Assembly (NCBI GenBank): GCA_035316325.1 | Contig: DATHJB010000085.1 | Coordinates: 1-42,957 of the forward strand | Length of the DNA: 42,957 bases | Source: Acidimicrobiales bacterium | GTDB taxonomy: Bacteria; Actinomycetota; Acidimicrobiia; Acidimicrobiales; VFJN01 | Direction of reading: 5' to 3' | Shown here: piece by piece, positions 23,999-32,812 of the stretch | Layout: every line of letters starts with the position of its first letter | Position numbering within the stretch: the stretch's first letter is position 1 | Made by a program: the position numbers and the translations under genes | The notes under the pieces: generated by a model | The model's database searches: none | Told to the model about the DNA's origin: nothing | What the model saw: the letters and a program-made list of their open reading frames with translations, nothing else

Positions 23999-25630
23999 AT
24001 GGGGACTGGGGGAGCGCGTGGGGTGCTGGCGGCGGCCGTGACGCTGGTGCTGGTGCTGGTGGCAGCGGGGTGCAGCGGCGACGGTGGTGGTGATGAGGAG
24101 GCGGCGCCTGGTCCCGAGGTGGTGGACACCGTTCCTCTGCCCCGGTTGCACGCCGAGCGGGGTGATCGTCCGGGGGTGTTCGACGAGGACGGTCGCCAGG
24201 TCGTCCTGCGGGGGGTGAACCTCAACGGGCTGGCGGAGTACGCCCGGGCCAACGCGGACCTCGATCCGACGTTGCCGGTGACCGAGGCGACGTGGGACCA
24301 GATCGCGGACGAGGGCTTCAACGTGGTGCGCCTCCTCGTCTCGTGGTCGCGCCTGGAGCCCGAGCGGGGCGAGATCGACGATGCCTACGTAGAGGAGATC
24401 CGCACGCAGGTGCGATCGGCCGGCGAGCGGGGGCTCTACACGGTGGTCGACATGCACCAGGACGCCTGGGGGCCGTTCGTGGCCACGCCGGCCGGGGTCG
24501 AGTGCCCGGCCGGTCGCGAGCCCGCCAACGGCTGGGACGGTGCGCCGGCCTGGGCCACGCCCGAGGCCGACGTGAGCTCCTGCCGGGTGGCCGAGGGCGA
24601 GGCCAAGCCCGGCAGCGACCTCGTCGTCGAGGCCTGGGACCGCTTCTACCGCGACACCGACGGCATCCAGACCCACCTCGTCGACGTGTGGGAGCACCTG
24701 GCCACCGAGCTCGCCGACGAACCGTCGGTCGCCGGCTACGACCTGCTGAACGAGCCGGGCCACGGCCAGGGCCCGACCGCGCCGGTCGGCGGGCTGCTCT
24801 CGGAGTTCCCGGCCCTGGGCGACTACTACGGCCGGGCGATCGACGCGATCCGGCAGGGCGAGCAGGCCGCCGGCATCGATCCGCGGCCGATCTACTTCGA
24901 GCACAGCGTGGCCGGCAACCCGCCGCCCGCCGCCTTCTCCGACGATCCCGGCCTGGTCTTCGCCCCGCACATCTACGGCGGCTCCATCGTCGAGCTCCTC
25001 ACGGTCGACCAGAACTGGGACGTGATGCTGTCGCTCGCCGACGGGTGGGACACCAGCGTGTGGGTGGGTGAGTACGGCTGGTGGGACGACCCCGCCGAAC
25101 GGCCCGAGGTGGTCGAGCGCGTCGAGCGGTTCGCCGCCCGGGAGGACGGTGCCCTCGCCGGCGGTGGGACGGGCGTCGTCCCGGTGGGCAGCGCCTGGTG
25201 GCAGTGGAACAACGGCTGCGGCGACCCCCACCAGATCACCGATGCCGGGATGGCGGCTCCCGACGAGATCCGCCAGTACCGGGTGACCGGCTGCATCGAC
25301 GGCGGCGCCCGCGACGACGGCGTGGTGCCCGCCTGGCGGGACGTGCTGACCCGCCCGGCGGTCCGGTTCGCGCCCGGGTGGATCACGGCACTGGCCGTCG
25401 ACGGCGACGCCGCCACCCTGGAGCTCCGCGCCGAGGACGCCACCCCCGGCGCGGTGCTCGAGCTGTGGATCCCCGGCGACGAGCGGCCCCTCGTGGGCGG
25501 CACCGGCATCGCGGAGGTCGAACCGACCCGACAGGGCTCCGGCTGGAACGTCACCGCGACCGTCTGCGCCGACACCTACGACGTCGTCACCGGCCCCGAC
25601 GCGACACCCACCGAGAGCTCCTGCCCCTGA
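23999..25630 (+). CDS. Secreted GH5 glycoside hydrolase lipoprotein, endoglycoceramidase-like
   Basis: A 543-residue lipoprotein. The N-terminus has a hydrophobic stretch and lipobox VAAGC with lipidation at Cys25. The GH5 barrel carries VLRGVNLNGLAEY, DMHQDAWGPF (151-160), the acid/base Glu252 in LLNEPGHG, His324 in APHIYGG, and the nucleophile Glu358 in VGEYGWW. DMHQD with NEPGHG resembles endoglycoceramidase-type GH5 enzymes, which cleave glycans from lipids, but other beta-glycosidases are possible. A small C-terminal beta domain (about 460-543) follows. The ATG at 23999 was chosen because it gives the signal peptide. Confidence 0.9.
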   Translation: MGTGGARGVLAAAVTLVLVLVAAGCSGDGGGDEEAAPGPEVVDTVPLPRLHAERGDRPGVFDEDGRQVVLRGVNLNGLAEYARANADLDPTLPVTEATWDQIADEGFNVVRLLVSWSRLEPERGEIDDAYVEEIRTQVRSAGERGLYTVVDMHQDAWGPFVATPAGVECPAGREPANGWDGAPAWATPEADVSSCRVAEGEAKPGSDLVVEAWDRFYRDTDGIQTHLVDVWEHLATELADEPSVAGYDLLNEPGHGQGPTAPVGGLLSEFPALGDYYGRAIDAIRQGEQAAGIDPRPIYFEHSVAGNPPPAAFSDDPGLVFAPHIYGGSIVELLTVDQNWDVMLSLADGWDTSVWVGEYGWWDDPAERPEVVERVERFAAREDGALAGGGTGVVPVGSAWWQWNNGCGDPHQITDAGMAAPDEIRQYRVTGCIDGGARDDGVVPAWRDVLTRPAVRFAPGWITALAVDGDAATLELRAEDATPGAVLELWIPGDERPLVGGTGIAEVEPTRQGSGWNVTATVCADTYDVVTGPDATPTESSCP

Positions 25631-25682
25631 TCGCGAGCGTCGTCCCCGACGCCAGGGCACGTCCCGTCGAGGCGTCAGGTGT

Positions 25683-26465
25683 TCAGTCGACGGATCGCAC
25701 GGCCTCGTCGATCCGCCGCATCGCCTCGAGCGCCTCGGGCAGGGTGAATCGGCCGGCGTTGAGCGCCGTCCCGACGATCGAGCCCTCCAGGTTCGCGCCC
25801 GCGGCGGCGGCCTCGGCCAGGACGACGAGGTCCTCGATGGAGGAGATCCCGCCGGAGGTGATCACCGGGGCAGCGGTGGCGCGGGCTACCGCCCGGTAGA
25901 GCTCCACGTTGGGGCCGCGCAGCATGCCGTCCCTGCTCACGTCGGTGACGACGTAACGGGCGCAGCCGTCCCTGTCCAGGCGCTCGAGGGTCTCCCACAG
26001 GTTGCCGCCGTCGGCGGTCCCGCCACGGGCGGCGAGCCGGTGCTGCGCCGAGCCGCCCGGATCCTCGACGACGCGCACGTCGAGGCTGACCGCGACTCGC
26101 TCGCCGTGCGCGGCGATCGCCCGTGAGCACCACGCCGGGTTCTCCAGCGCCGCCGTGCCGAGGTTGACCCGCTCACAGCCGGTGGACAGCGCTCTCTCCA
26201 GCGAGGCGTCGCCGCGGATGCCGCCCGACAGCTCCACGTTGACGTCCAGCTCCCCGATCACGGCTGCGAGCAGCGTCGCGTTGGAGCCGCGACCGAACGC
26301 CGCGTCCAGGTCGACCAGGTGGATCCACTCCGCTCCACCGGCCTGCCACGCGAGCGCCGCGTCGCGCGGGTCGCCGTAGGCGGTCTCGGTGCCGGCGTTG
26401 CCCTGGACGAGCCGGACGGCTCGACCGTCGGCCACGTCGACGGCGGGCAACAGCGTGAAGGTCAC
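25683..26465 (-). CDS. hisA: HisA/PriA-type phosphoribosyl isomerase
   Basis: A 260-residue beta/alpha barrel. GTG 26465 gives the family start [21 protein letters not shown]. Catalytic Asp10 (LPAVD) and Asp175 (VVTDVSRDG) are in place, as are the phosphate-binding ELSGGIRGD and [11 protein letters not shown] segments. The enzyme isomerises ProFAR in histidine biosynthesis; in actinobacteria without trpF the same protein (PriA) also isomerises phosphoribosyl anthranilate, and its sequence fits that group. Unusually, no other his gene flanks it. It lies 36 bases downstream of a broken hydrolase gene on the same strand. Confidence 0.9.
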   Translation of the reverse strand: MTFTLLPAVDVADGRAVRLVQGNAGTETAYGDPRDAALAWQAGGAEWIHLVDLDAAFGRGSNATLLAAVIGELDVNVELSGGIRGDASLERALSTGCERVNLGTAALENPAWCSRAIAAHGERVAVSLDVRVVEDPGGSAQHRLAARGGTADGGNLWETLERLDRDGCARYVVTDVSRDGMLRGPNVELYRAVARATAAPVITSGGISSIEDLVVLAEAAAAGANLEGSIVGTALNAGRFTLPEALEAMRRIDEAVRSVD

Positions 26466-26501
26466 GAACAGGACCGTAACGACCGACGGCCACCGCACCG
26501 T

Positions 26502-26774
26502 TCAGGTGTCGAGGAAGCGGCGAAGGATCGGCATGACGAGGTCCGTCTCGTGGAGCAGGCCGACATGGGTTGCGCCGGGGACGACCGCCAGCCGGGCGTC
26601 GGGCAGCACCTCGTGCCGCTCGGCGAGCGCGGCCAGCACGTCACCGAAGGCGACCTCGATGGTGAGGAGCCCGCCGTGCAGCAGCACGAGCGGCGGCCCC
26701 TCGCCGCGCAGCTCGTAGTAGATCGACAGGCCGTCGACCTCCACACATCTTCCCTGCGCCGGCGTCATCGTCAT
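26502..26774 (-). pseudogene. Alpha/beta hydrolase with large internal deletion
   Basis: About 90 codons. The first part (CVEVDGLSIYYELRGEGPPLVLLHGG) is a normal alpha/beta hydrolase N-terminus with the oxyanion HGG. The last part (LPDARLAVVPGATHVGLL) is the family's C-terminus with the catalytic His. The junction lies near AERHEV/LPDARL. The intervening core, about 150-170 residues with the GxSxG nucleophile and catalytic Asp, is gone, yet the frame is kept. The product cannot fold as an active hydrolase. The gene is best read as a recent in-frame deletion at the left edge of the accessory stretch. Confidence 0.8.
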
Positions 26775-26860
26775 ACCCCATGGGACCACGCCCGAGCCGC
26801 GGAGTCATCGGTGGCCACAACACGTCCGAGGCGGCCATCTGTCGTCGCGCCGACCGATCG

Positions 26861-27445
26861 CTACTTGTAGTCGAACGTGTAGCACCAGGCCAGCGGCTTC
26901 ACGATCTCCTCGGCCGCCTCCGGGTGCCGCTGCCGGAACTCCGCCGTTGCCATGTCTCTCATCTCGATCGGGGTGTGGGCGACATGGCGGGCCTCCGATA
27001 GGTAGAAGTCATCCTCGAGGTCCTTCAGCACAGGGAGCACGTCGAGGGCGAGGTCGTCTCCGAACGCCCCAGCCAGCCTCGTGTCATCCCTCTGCGGCCA
27101 ACTGGTGGTTCCCCACCCCGTCCACACTGCCATTGCCTTGACCACCAACCAGGGGTCCAGGAACACCGCCCCGCTGCCGCCACCCGGCTCCCGGCGGCTG
27201 GCGGAGAGAGTGACCAGCTTCCACCGGCGGGCGCTGAGCCGGGTCGCCACCATGAAGCCCTGCGACTCGAGGCTGGCACGGCTTCGACGCACCTGGCCAC
27301 GGCTGACCCATCCGGTGCTCAGGCTGCGCTCCCACGCCGTCCAAAGGCGATGGACCGACGAGGGGATGGTGGGAAACATCCTGAAGCCCGATCGGCGGCT
27401 GGCGTGCAACGCATCATTGAGCATCTTGCGATCGTCGGCGTCCAC
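26861..27445 (-). CDS. Hypothetical protein
   Basis: A 194-residue protein I do not recognise. It begins at GTG 27445 (ATG 27421 in MLNDALHASRR is an alternative). A basic N-terminal part (LSTGWVSRGQVRRSRASLESQGFMVATRLSARRWKLVTLS) could be a winged-helix-like region, as VSRGQVRRSRASLESQGFM resembles a recognition segment; this is a guess. A Trp-rich centre (AVWTGWGTTSWPQRDD) and an acidic part (DVLPVLKDLEDDFYLSE) follow. There is no membrane segment. It lies 78 bases downstream of the TPR-CHAT gene on the same strand and may belong to the same module. Its existence as a gene is moderately secure. Confidence 0.5.
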   Translation of the reverse strand: MDADDRKMLNDALHASRRSGFRMFPTIPSSVHRLWTAWERSLSTGWVSRGQVRRSRASLESQGFMVATRLSARRWKLVTLSASRREPGGGSGAVFLDPWLVVKAMAVWTGWGTTSWPQRDDTRLAGAFGDDLALDVLPVLKDLEDDFYLSEARHVAHTPIEMRDMATAEFRQRHPEAAEEIVKPLAWCYTFDYK

Positions 27446-27523
27446 ACCAACAGACTGCCCCGGAGCGACGTGCGACGACGGCGAGATCCGCAGGGACTGT
27501 CAGGAAGATCTTGTTCTCCCGCT

Positions 27524-30500
27524 CTAGGACCCGAAGTGGGCGTAGGAGGCCCAGTGGACCGGTGCGGACGTGTCGGGCCGTTGCCGCAGGCGGCCGATGG
27601 CGTGATGGAGGGCGACTGCGGTGCCGTCGAACCCGGCCTCGTCGTGGGCGGCGGCGATGGCGGCATAGGTGTCGCGGGCGATGGTCGGTGCGGTGGCGTC
27701 GTCGATCGACCAGAGAGTGCCGATGATGTGGCGGGCGCCGGAGAATCCGAAGGCTGCTGCGAGGTGCAGCGTTTCGTCTGCCAGGTCGGGGTGGCCTTGT
27801 GCGGTGTCGCAGGCGGAGAGGAACGCCAGTTGGGTGTTGTTCCTCAGTTGACCGACGATCTCCTGCAGCCGGAGGGGGCCGTCGGCGACTGCGAGGTAGC
27901 TGGCTGCCGGGTTGGTGACGTGCTGGTGGCCGTGGCATGCGAAGTGCAGGAGGGTGTGGTGCCGGAGTGCCTCGAGTATGCGCTCCCGGGTGGCGTCGGC
28001 GGCTTGAAGGATCGTGTGGGGTCCTGCCAGGTGACGTGCGACGAGCTCGACCTCTTCCCGAACACTGCTCAAGGTGGAAAAGGTCGTGCCGTCGATGGGC
28101 GGTGCATCGGCCACGCCGACGATCAGGGCTCCGGTCGGCGGGTCGTCGACGTCCTCGATGCCGTCCGCCTCGTGGTCACAGTTGCGGACGAGCGTCCCGA
28201 GGGTTGGCGTGTACGAGGGGATGACCCGGCCGCCGACCCAGTCCTGGGTCGTGGAGTCGCCAGCAGCGTGGAGGGGGAGCCGCGCCAGCTGTCCGGTGGG
28301 GCACCACCAGAGCCGTGGCAGGGCATCGCCTTCTCCCGGTGGCAGGTCGAGGTGGTCGAGCACGGGTTGTGCGATGGCGTGCCACAGCCAGGTCATCGTG
28401 TCGGTGATGTGGCTGGACGCGGCGGTCAACGACGGCGGGTCGATCGTGGTGTCGACGGTGTCGACGGCGGCGGCGAAGGACTGGGCCCGGGATTCGACGT
28501 CGGTTGCGTCGAGCGCCGGCAGGCGGACGACGCGGACGTCGTCATGGTCGGGTGTGAGCAGTAGGGCGTCGCACCGGTAGGCGCTGACGTTGACCACCAC
28601 GACTGGGCCTCGGGCGGCGGAGCGGCGGAGTGTGGCCAACTCAGGGGCAGCCAGGAAGTCCTCGAAGCCGGGCTGCTGCCGGACCTCGGCGAGCAGTTCT
28701 TCGTGGTCGCGGTGCAGTTGCCAGCGGTACTCGACGTCCTGGCGGTAGGGCGTGGCGCCCGGCACCGTGGCGCCGGCGCTGAGGGACCGACCGAACCCGT
28801 CGTCGGTGTCGGCGAGCTCGGCGACCAGGTGGTCGAGGCGCCGACACAGCTCCGGATGCTCCGCGGCGAGTCGTGAGCGGTCGGTTCGGGCGTCGAGCAG
28901 CTGGGACCAGATGAGGGTTCGGCCCTGCTCGAGCAGTCGCAGTGCCCGTGCCGGGTCGCCGGCGTCGAGGGCGACGGCGGCAGCGTCGGAGGCCAGGCCG
29001 GGGAAGTCGCGCAGGCGGTTCTCGCGAGACACCAGACCGAGGCCGCGCCAGGCGAGCAGGGGGAGCACCTCTTCGACCGCGGTCCGGTACGCCGCCGCGG
29101 CGTGGGCCGTGTTGCCGGTGAGGTGGTGGAGGTGACCGCTCATCTGGCACGCGCGCAGCCGGACCTCGCTCGATGCCGTGACCGACGCGGCCGCCTCGTC
29201 CGCCGCGGCCAACGCCGCGCGGCGATGACGCCGTCGCTCTGAGCGGCGGTACCGCAGCTCGAGGGCCGCAGCCAACGTCGAGAGCCGTGCCGCCCGCAGG
29301 GGATGGTGCTCGGGAGTGCTGCGGAGGCTGGCCTTCAAGGCCCGTAGTGCCCGCCACAGGTAGATGCCGCCGCCCGCCGCCTCCGCGTGGGTCAGCAAGG
29401 CCTGGGCGTACACGTGCTGACCTGACGCCCGAGCGGCGCCTTGGCTGCGTTCCATCGAGCGTCGTCCCGCGGCGACCGACTGCTGCAGGGTCGCTACATC
29501 GTCGGTGGCGCCGGCACGCTCCAGGAGCAGGATGGCCCGACCCGACTCGACCCCCGGGCGGTCGGGGTGCTGCCTCGGGAGGAGATCGAGCGCCTGTTCG
29601 CTGACGGCGATGGCGGCATCGAGATCGGCGAGCTCCCCCGAACGGTCGTGGCGCTGCAGCAGCAAGCCCCCCAGGTTGTGGAGGTGCATGAACCGGGCAG
29701 GACTGGCAGGGGGGACGAGGGCCAGTGCCTGCGTCTGGTGGGCGACGGCGCTGTCGAGATCGCCGTCGTCACCCAGAGCGAGGTATCGGTTCCACTGTGC
29801 CGTGGCCAGACCGGTCAGGCAGGCAGGACGCAACTCGACCGCGACGTCGGGGAGATCGCAGGCCATCTGGGCCGCCGCCACCGCCCCGTGGACGGCGGCG
29901 ATGTCACCCGTTCGCTCCGACTGGCGGACCAGCGCAGTGGACAGCGCGCCGAGTGCGACGACGCGGACGCCGCCTTCCTCGACGAGCGTGGCGTCCGCCT
30001 TCCGCAGTTCGTCGATGGCCCTCTCGATCTCGGCAAGATCACCGGTCGCCTCGAAGCGGGCGCTCCGAGCTTGGCCGAGCACGCCTCGGGTGATGGCCTG
30101 CTGCCGTGGTGAGGCCTGGAGGTCGATGGCCTCCTCGGCGGCTCCCACCGCGGCGTCGATGTCGTCGGGTCGCCGGGTGCGCTCGTGCCGCGCCAGCAGG
30201 CACTGTGACAGACAGACGAGAAGCCGGGCCCGCTCCGGCACCGCCTCCGACAAGCGGGCCAGGGCCCGGCGGTAGATCTGGATCGCCTCGTCGAGGTGAC
30301 GTATCTCGCCGGTGTGGTGGTAGCGGGCGAGGTGGTTCCTGTTGATCGTCTCCCACTGCTCGGCCTGCACCGGCAGCGACTGCAGCTGGCTCAGTCGCTG
30401 TGCCTGCTGCTCGAGCTTCTCCGCCTGTTGGGCGTCACGGGGATCGCCGCTGTGGTCGGCGCGCGCCTGCAACGCCGCGGCCAGCTGCAACCGCGCGATC

Positions 30501-32194
30501 GACTGGTGTTGGGGGAACGCTGCCACGACGGCTGCCTCGGCGGCTTGGATGCATGTGATCAGCGCGCCCTCGTCGCCGGTGAGTCGGTGGAGTTGCAGCA
30601 GGGCTTGGCTCAAGCCCGCCAGCGGAGTGGAACGGGTGGGGTCGTCACCGGGTGTCTGGTCGACCGCGGTCCGAAAGTTGACGACCGCGGCCTCGATGTC
30701 GGCCCGGTGGCCCAGGAGCTGGTAGCGCACCGTCAGCGCGGTACCGGCCGTGTTGTACGCAGTGGCTTCCAGGGTCGAGCCCCGGTGGTGCTCGATCGCC
30801 TCCATGGCCAGTGACACGGCCGTCTCGGCGTCGTCGCGACTGCCGGTGTTGCCGGCCCGCAGAGCCAGGCCTCCAGCGACCATCAACGACAGGCCCGACC
30901 GCTTGGAGCTGTCGAGCGGAAGCTGGACCAGGGCCTCTTCCAGCAGCTCCAGGCCGGAGGCCACCGAGTCGGGTGTCGCCCGGGACAGCAGGATCGTGCC
31001 CAGCTCCGCGACCAGTTCGGCACGTGAGGCGTCGTCGGGAGCGCTGCCAATGGCTGCCCGCAGCGAGGCCACCACCTGGTCGTGGGCATCGCCGTCGCCG
31101 GTCAGAGCTGCCCGCAGGCCCTGAGCCGACAGCAGGTCGCTCGAACCTTCGCCACCGACGGCTCGCTCGGCCCGGATGACCTCGTCGAGTGCCTCGGCGC
31201 CGTACCAGTGGTGCGCCTTCGACCAGGTGAGCTGAGTGAGGAGCCCCCCGGCGCTCTCCCTCTCCGGGTTGTCGACCGGCATTCCCTCCCAGGCCACCCA
31301 CGCTGCTGCGATCGCTTCGTCCAGGTCCGGCCGGCTCCTCGGAGCCTCCCACCGCTCGCTGAGGGCCAAGGCCAGCGCCAGGTGCATGGGTGCGGCCAGC
31401 AAGTGCCCAGGGGTCGTTGCCGCGGCCGCCACTCGCCCCCACTCCACCGCCTCGTCGAGGTCGGCGCGGTCCTCGGTTGCCTCGAACCGCTGCAGGAGGG
31501 CAAACACGAGTCGGCTGAGGACGAGGGGGCGCTGGACCATGCTTTCCTCGGTCAGATCGACGGCGCCTCGCAGTTGCTCCACCGCCTGCTCGATATCCGA
31601 GATCTCCCCACGTGCCCGGTGACGTACGGCAAGCGCAGTGCCAAGGTGCAACAGAGCGTCGACACGGTCGCCCGCCTCCAACTCCTCGGCCAAGGCGGAC
31701 CGAGCGACGGTGATCGCCGCATCGACCTCGCTGGTGACGCCGAAGGCCTCGGACAGTGTCACCAGCCCGATCGCAAGGGCGTTGAGCGCCGGGCCCACCG
31801 GCTGCTGGTGCCGACGTCCGCTGTCGACGATGTGGCGGGCGAGGCCGACGCCCGCTTCGACGCCGGCCCGATCGCCATCACCGCTCCCTCTGGCCACGAG
31901 GAGCGCCGCCAGCGCCGTCGCCCGACCCGAATAGTCCGGGTCATCGTCAGACGTCGCCTCGACGGCAGCCCGTAGCTCGCCGATGGCGGCGTCGAGGTCA
32001 GCGCGGCCAGTCGCGGCGATGTAACGCCGGCGCAGTGCCTGGCCCAGGTGATAGCGGGCACCAGCTCGTTGCTCCGCAGGAACCCGTTGGGAGTCGAGGG
32101 CCCCGTGGAGCTCCGTGACATGCCGATCCAACTGGTCGGCGTCGTCGTTGTCGGCCTCCCAGGCCTTCACCGCGTCGAGGGCCCGTTCCCACAT
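27524..32194 (-). CDS. Giant TPR-CHAT caspase-like protein
   Basis: A 1556-residue protein from ATG 32194, chosen because GGAGAAGGCGGG lies just upstream; the frame opens further to 32269. Residues 1 to about 1250 are tandem TPR-like helical repeats with the recurring pattern TGxxADLDxAIxxxRxAVxxxP. The C-terminal 300 residues are a CHAT domain: VVVVNVSAYRCDALLL, the catalytic His1421 in HFACHGHQ, Cys1462 in LAFLSACDTAQG, and GTLWSIDD. CHAT proteases are caspase/separase relatives; TPR-CHAT proteins act as effectors in CRISPR- and STAND-linked immunity and programmed cell death. A small divergent gene, 84 bases away, encodes a possible partner. Both catalytic residues are intact, so it is probably active. 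Confidence 0.92.
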   Translation of the reverse strand: MWERALDAVKAWEADNDDADQLDRHVTELHGALDSQRVPAEQRAGARYHLGQALRRRYIAATGRADLDAAIGELRAAVEATSDDDPDYSGRATALAALLVARGSGDGDRAGVEAGVGLARHIVDSGRRHQQPVGPALNALAIGLVTLSEAFGVTSEVDAAITVARSALAEELEAGDRVDALLHLGTALAVRHRARGEISDIEQAVEQLRGAVDLTEESMVQRPLVLSRLVFALLQRFEATEDRADLDEAVEWGRVAAAATTPGHLLAAPMHLALALALSERWEAPRSRPDLDEAIAAAWVAWEGMPVDNPERESAGGLLTQLTWSKAHHWYGAEALDEVIRAERAVGGEGSSDLLSAQGLRAALTGDGDAHDQVVASLRAAIGSAPDDASRAELVAELGTILLSRATPDSVASGLELLEEALVQLPLDSSKRSGLSLMVAGGLALRAGNTGSRDDAETAVSLAMEAIEHHRGSTLEATAYNTAGTALTVRYQLLGHRADIEAAVVNFRTAVDQTPGDDPTRSTPLAGLSQALLQLHRLTGDEGALITCIQAAEAAVVAAFPQHQSIARLQLAAALQARADHSGDPRDAQQAEKLEQQAQRLSQLQSLPVQAEQWETINRNHLARYHHTGEIRHLDEAIQIYRRALARLSEAVPERARLLVCLSQCLLARHERTRRPDDIDAAVGAAEEAIDLQASPRQQAITRGVLGQARSARFEATGDLAEIERAIDELRKADATLVEEGGVRVVALGALSTALVRQSERTGDIAAVHGAVAAAQMACDLPDVAVELRPACLTGLATAQWNRYLALGDDGDLDSAVAHQTQALALVPPASPARFMHLHNLGGLLLQRHDRSGELADLDAAIAVSEQALDLLPRQHPDRPGVESGRAILLLERAGATDDVATLQQSVAAGRRSMERSQGAARASGQHVYAQALLTHAEAAGGGIYLWRALRALKASLRSTPEHHPLRAARLSTLAAALELRYRRSERRRHRRAALAAADEAAASVTASSEVRLRACQMSGHLHHLTGNTAHAAAAYRTAVEEVLPLLAWRGLGLVSRENRLRDFPGLASDAAAVALDAGDPARALRLLEQGRTLIWSQLLDARTDRSRLAAEHPELCRRLDHLVAELADTDDGFGRSLSAGATVPGATPYRQDVEYRWQLHRDHEELLAEVRQQPGFEDFLAAPELATLRRSAARGPVVVVNVSAYRCDALLLTPDHDDVRVVRLPALDATDVESRAQSFAAAVDTVDTTIDPPSLTAASSHITDTMTWLWHAIAQPVLDHLDLPPGEGDALPRLWWCPTGQLARLPLHAAGDSTTQDWVGGRVIPSYTPTLGTLVRNCDHEADGIEDVDDPPTGALIVGVADAPPIDGTTFSTLSSVREEVELVARHLAGPHTILQAADATRERILEALRHHTLLHFACHGHQHVTNPAASYLAVADGPLRLQEIVGQLRNNTQLAFLSACDTAQGHPDLADETLHLAAAFGFSGARHIIGTLWSIDDATAPTIARDTYAAIAAAHDEAGFDGTAVALHHAIGRLRQRPDTSAPVHWASYAHFGS

Positions 32195-32278
32195 CCCGCC
32201 TTCTCCGCCATCGATCGGGGACCAGTACACCACGCCGGCCGGTGCTGGGACGCCTACTGCAGGTGCCATGCTGGAACC

Positions 32279-32641
32279 ATGGCGAAGGCGGTGCGGATGG
32301 CGTTCCCCGAGTCCCTGGCGCGGGATCTCATCGACGGCGGGGTCGCCGCGCCGGCACGCTCACCCCGCGGCCTGGCCGGCGACCTCTTCCGCCTCGCCGT
32401 CGACGGCATCGAGACGGGCGCCAGCATCGTGACCGTCGTGACCGCCCCCGAAATCCTGCGGCAGGTCGTCACACGGGCCCGTCGCATGCTGACGACAGGT
32501 GATGCAGGACCCATCCGCATCACGATCGAGGGCCCGAGCGGTCGCCGCACCCTCGAGCTCGACCGGGAGGCCTCCGACCATTCTGCAGCCGACCAGCTGG
32601 CGGCCTTCGTCGACGAGGTCGGCGGCGGGCCGGAAAGCTGA
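32279..32641 (+). CDS. Small EACC1-like partner protein of the TPR-CHAT gene
   Basis: A 120-residue protein. ATG 32279 is preceded by GGAA. The middle (SIVTVVTAPEILRQVVTRARRML) is a helix followed by a basic helix; the C-terminal part GPIRITIEGPSGRRTLELD has the alternating pattern of a beta-hairpin. This layout resembles effector-associated constant component (EACC1) proteins that accompany caspase-like and CHAT effectors in actinobacterial conflict systems. The likeness is from memory and by pattern only. It is divergent from the TPR-CHAT gene with 84 bases between starts. The tRNA-Arg fragment begins 6 bases after its stop. Confidence 0.6.
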   Translation: MAKAVRMAFPESLARDLIDGGVAAPARSPRGLAGDLFRLAVDGIETGASIVTVVTAPEILRQVVTRARRMLTTGDAGPIRITIEGPSGRRTLELDREASDHSAADQLAAFVDEVGGGPES

Positions 32642-32647
32642 CGCAGA

Positions 32648-32688
32648 TACGGATCAGAAGGTTGGGGGTTCGAGTCCCTCCGAGCGCG
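32648..32688 (+). other. 3' half of tRNA-Arg(ACG): probable attachment-site scar
   Basis: The sequence from T33 reads anticodon ACG (32649-32651), the 3' anticodon strand TCAGA, variable loop AGGTT, T-arm GGGGG-TTCGAGT-CCCTC and acceptor strand CGAGCGC, with discriminator G at 32688. The matching 5' acceptor strand GCGCTCG, D-arm and 5' anticodon strand are absent upstream, and no encoded CCA follows. Integrases of many mobile elements recombine within the tRNA 3' half and leave such a copy. By the usual geometry the element lies to the left (TPR-CHAT side) and older chromosome to the right. No intact tRNA-Arg or integrase is visible in the window. Confidence 0.75.
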
Positions 32689-32744
32689 CTGGCACCGAAC
32701 CGCACTTGGGGGATACCAGGCGAGACGAGGGATGGCTGAACGAT

Positions 32745-32782
32745 CGTGACCGGCGCCGCCCAACGGGGCGGCGCCGGTCACG
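32745..32782. terminator. Strong hairpin between tRNA scar and convergent membrane gene
   Basis: GTGACCGGCGCCGCC (32746-32760) pairs perfectly with 32767-32781, and C32761-G32766 adds a 16th pair around an AACG loop. It lies ahead of the convergent stop at 32813 and probably ends transcription from that gene, and from any rightward transcript. Confidence 0.75.
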
Positions 32783-32812
32783 TGTCCTGGCTGCTCGCCA
32801 GCTCCCGCGTCG

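Noticed and set aside
21797..25630. Plus-strand frame open for 1277 codons
   Set aside because: The first 730 codons are antisense to ppc. The real GH5 gene starts at 23999 with its lipoprotein signal.
21065..25660. Minus-strand frame open for 1531 codons
   Set aside because: Only the part from 23851 is PEP carboxylase. The rest is antisense to the GH5 gene and has no family likeness, a common effect of very high GC.
32648..32688. Complete tRNA gene
   Set aside because: The 5' acceptor strand, D-arm and 5' anticodon strand are missing, so it is only a 3' half.
32520..32705. Minus-strand frame with peptide GGTRTPNLLIRICVS
   Set aside because: This is the antisense of the tRNA-Arg fragment, a well-known source of false proteins.
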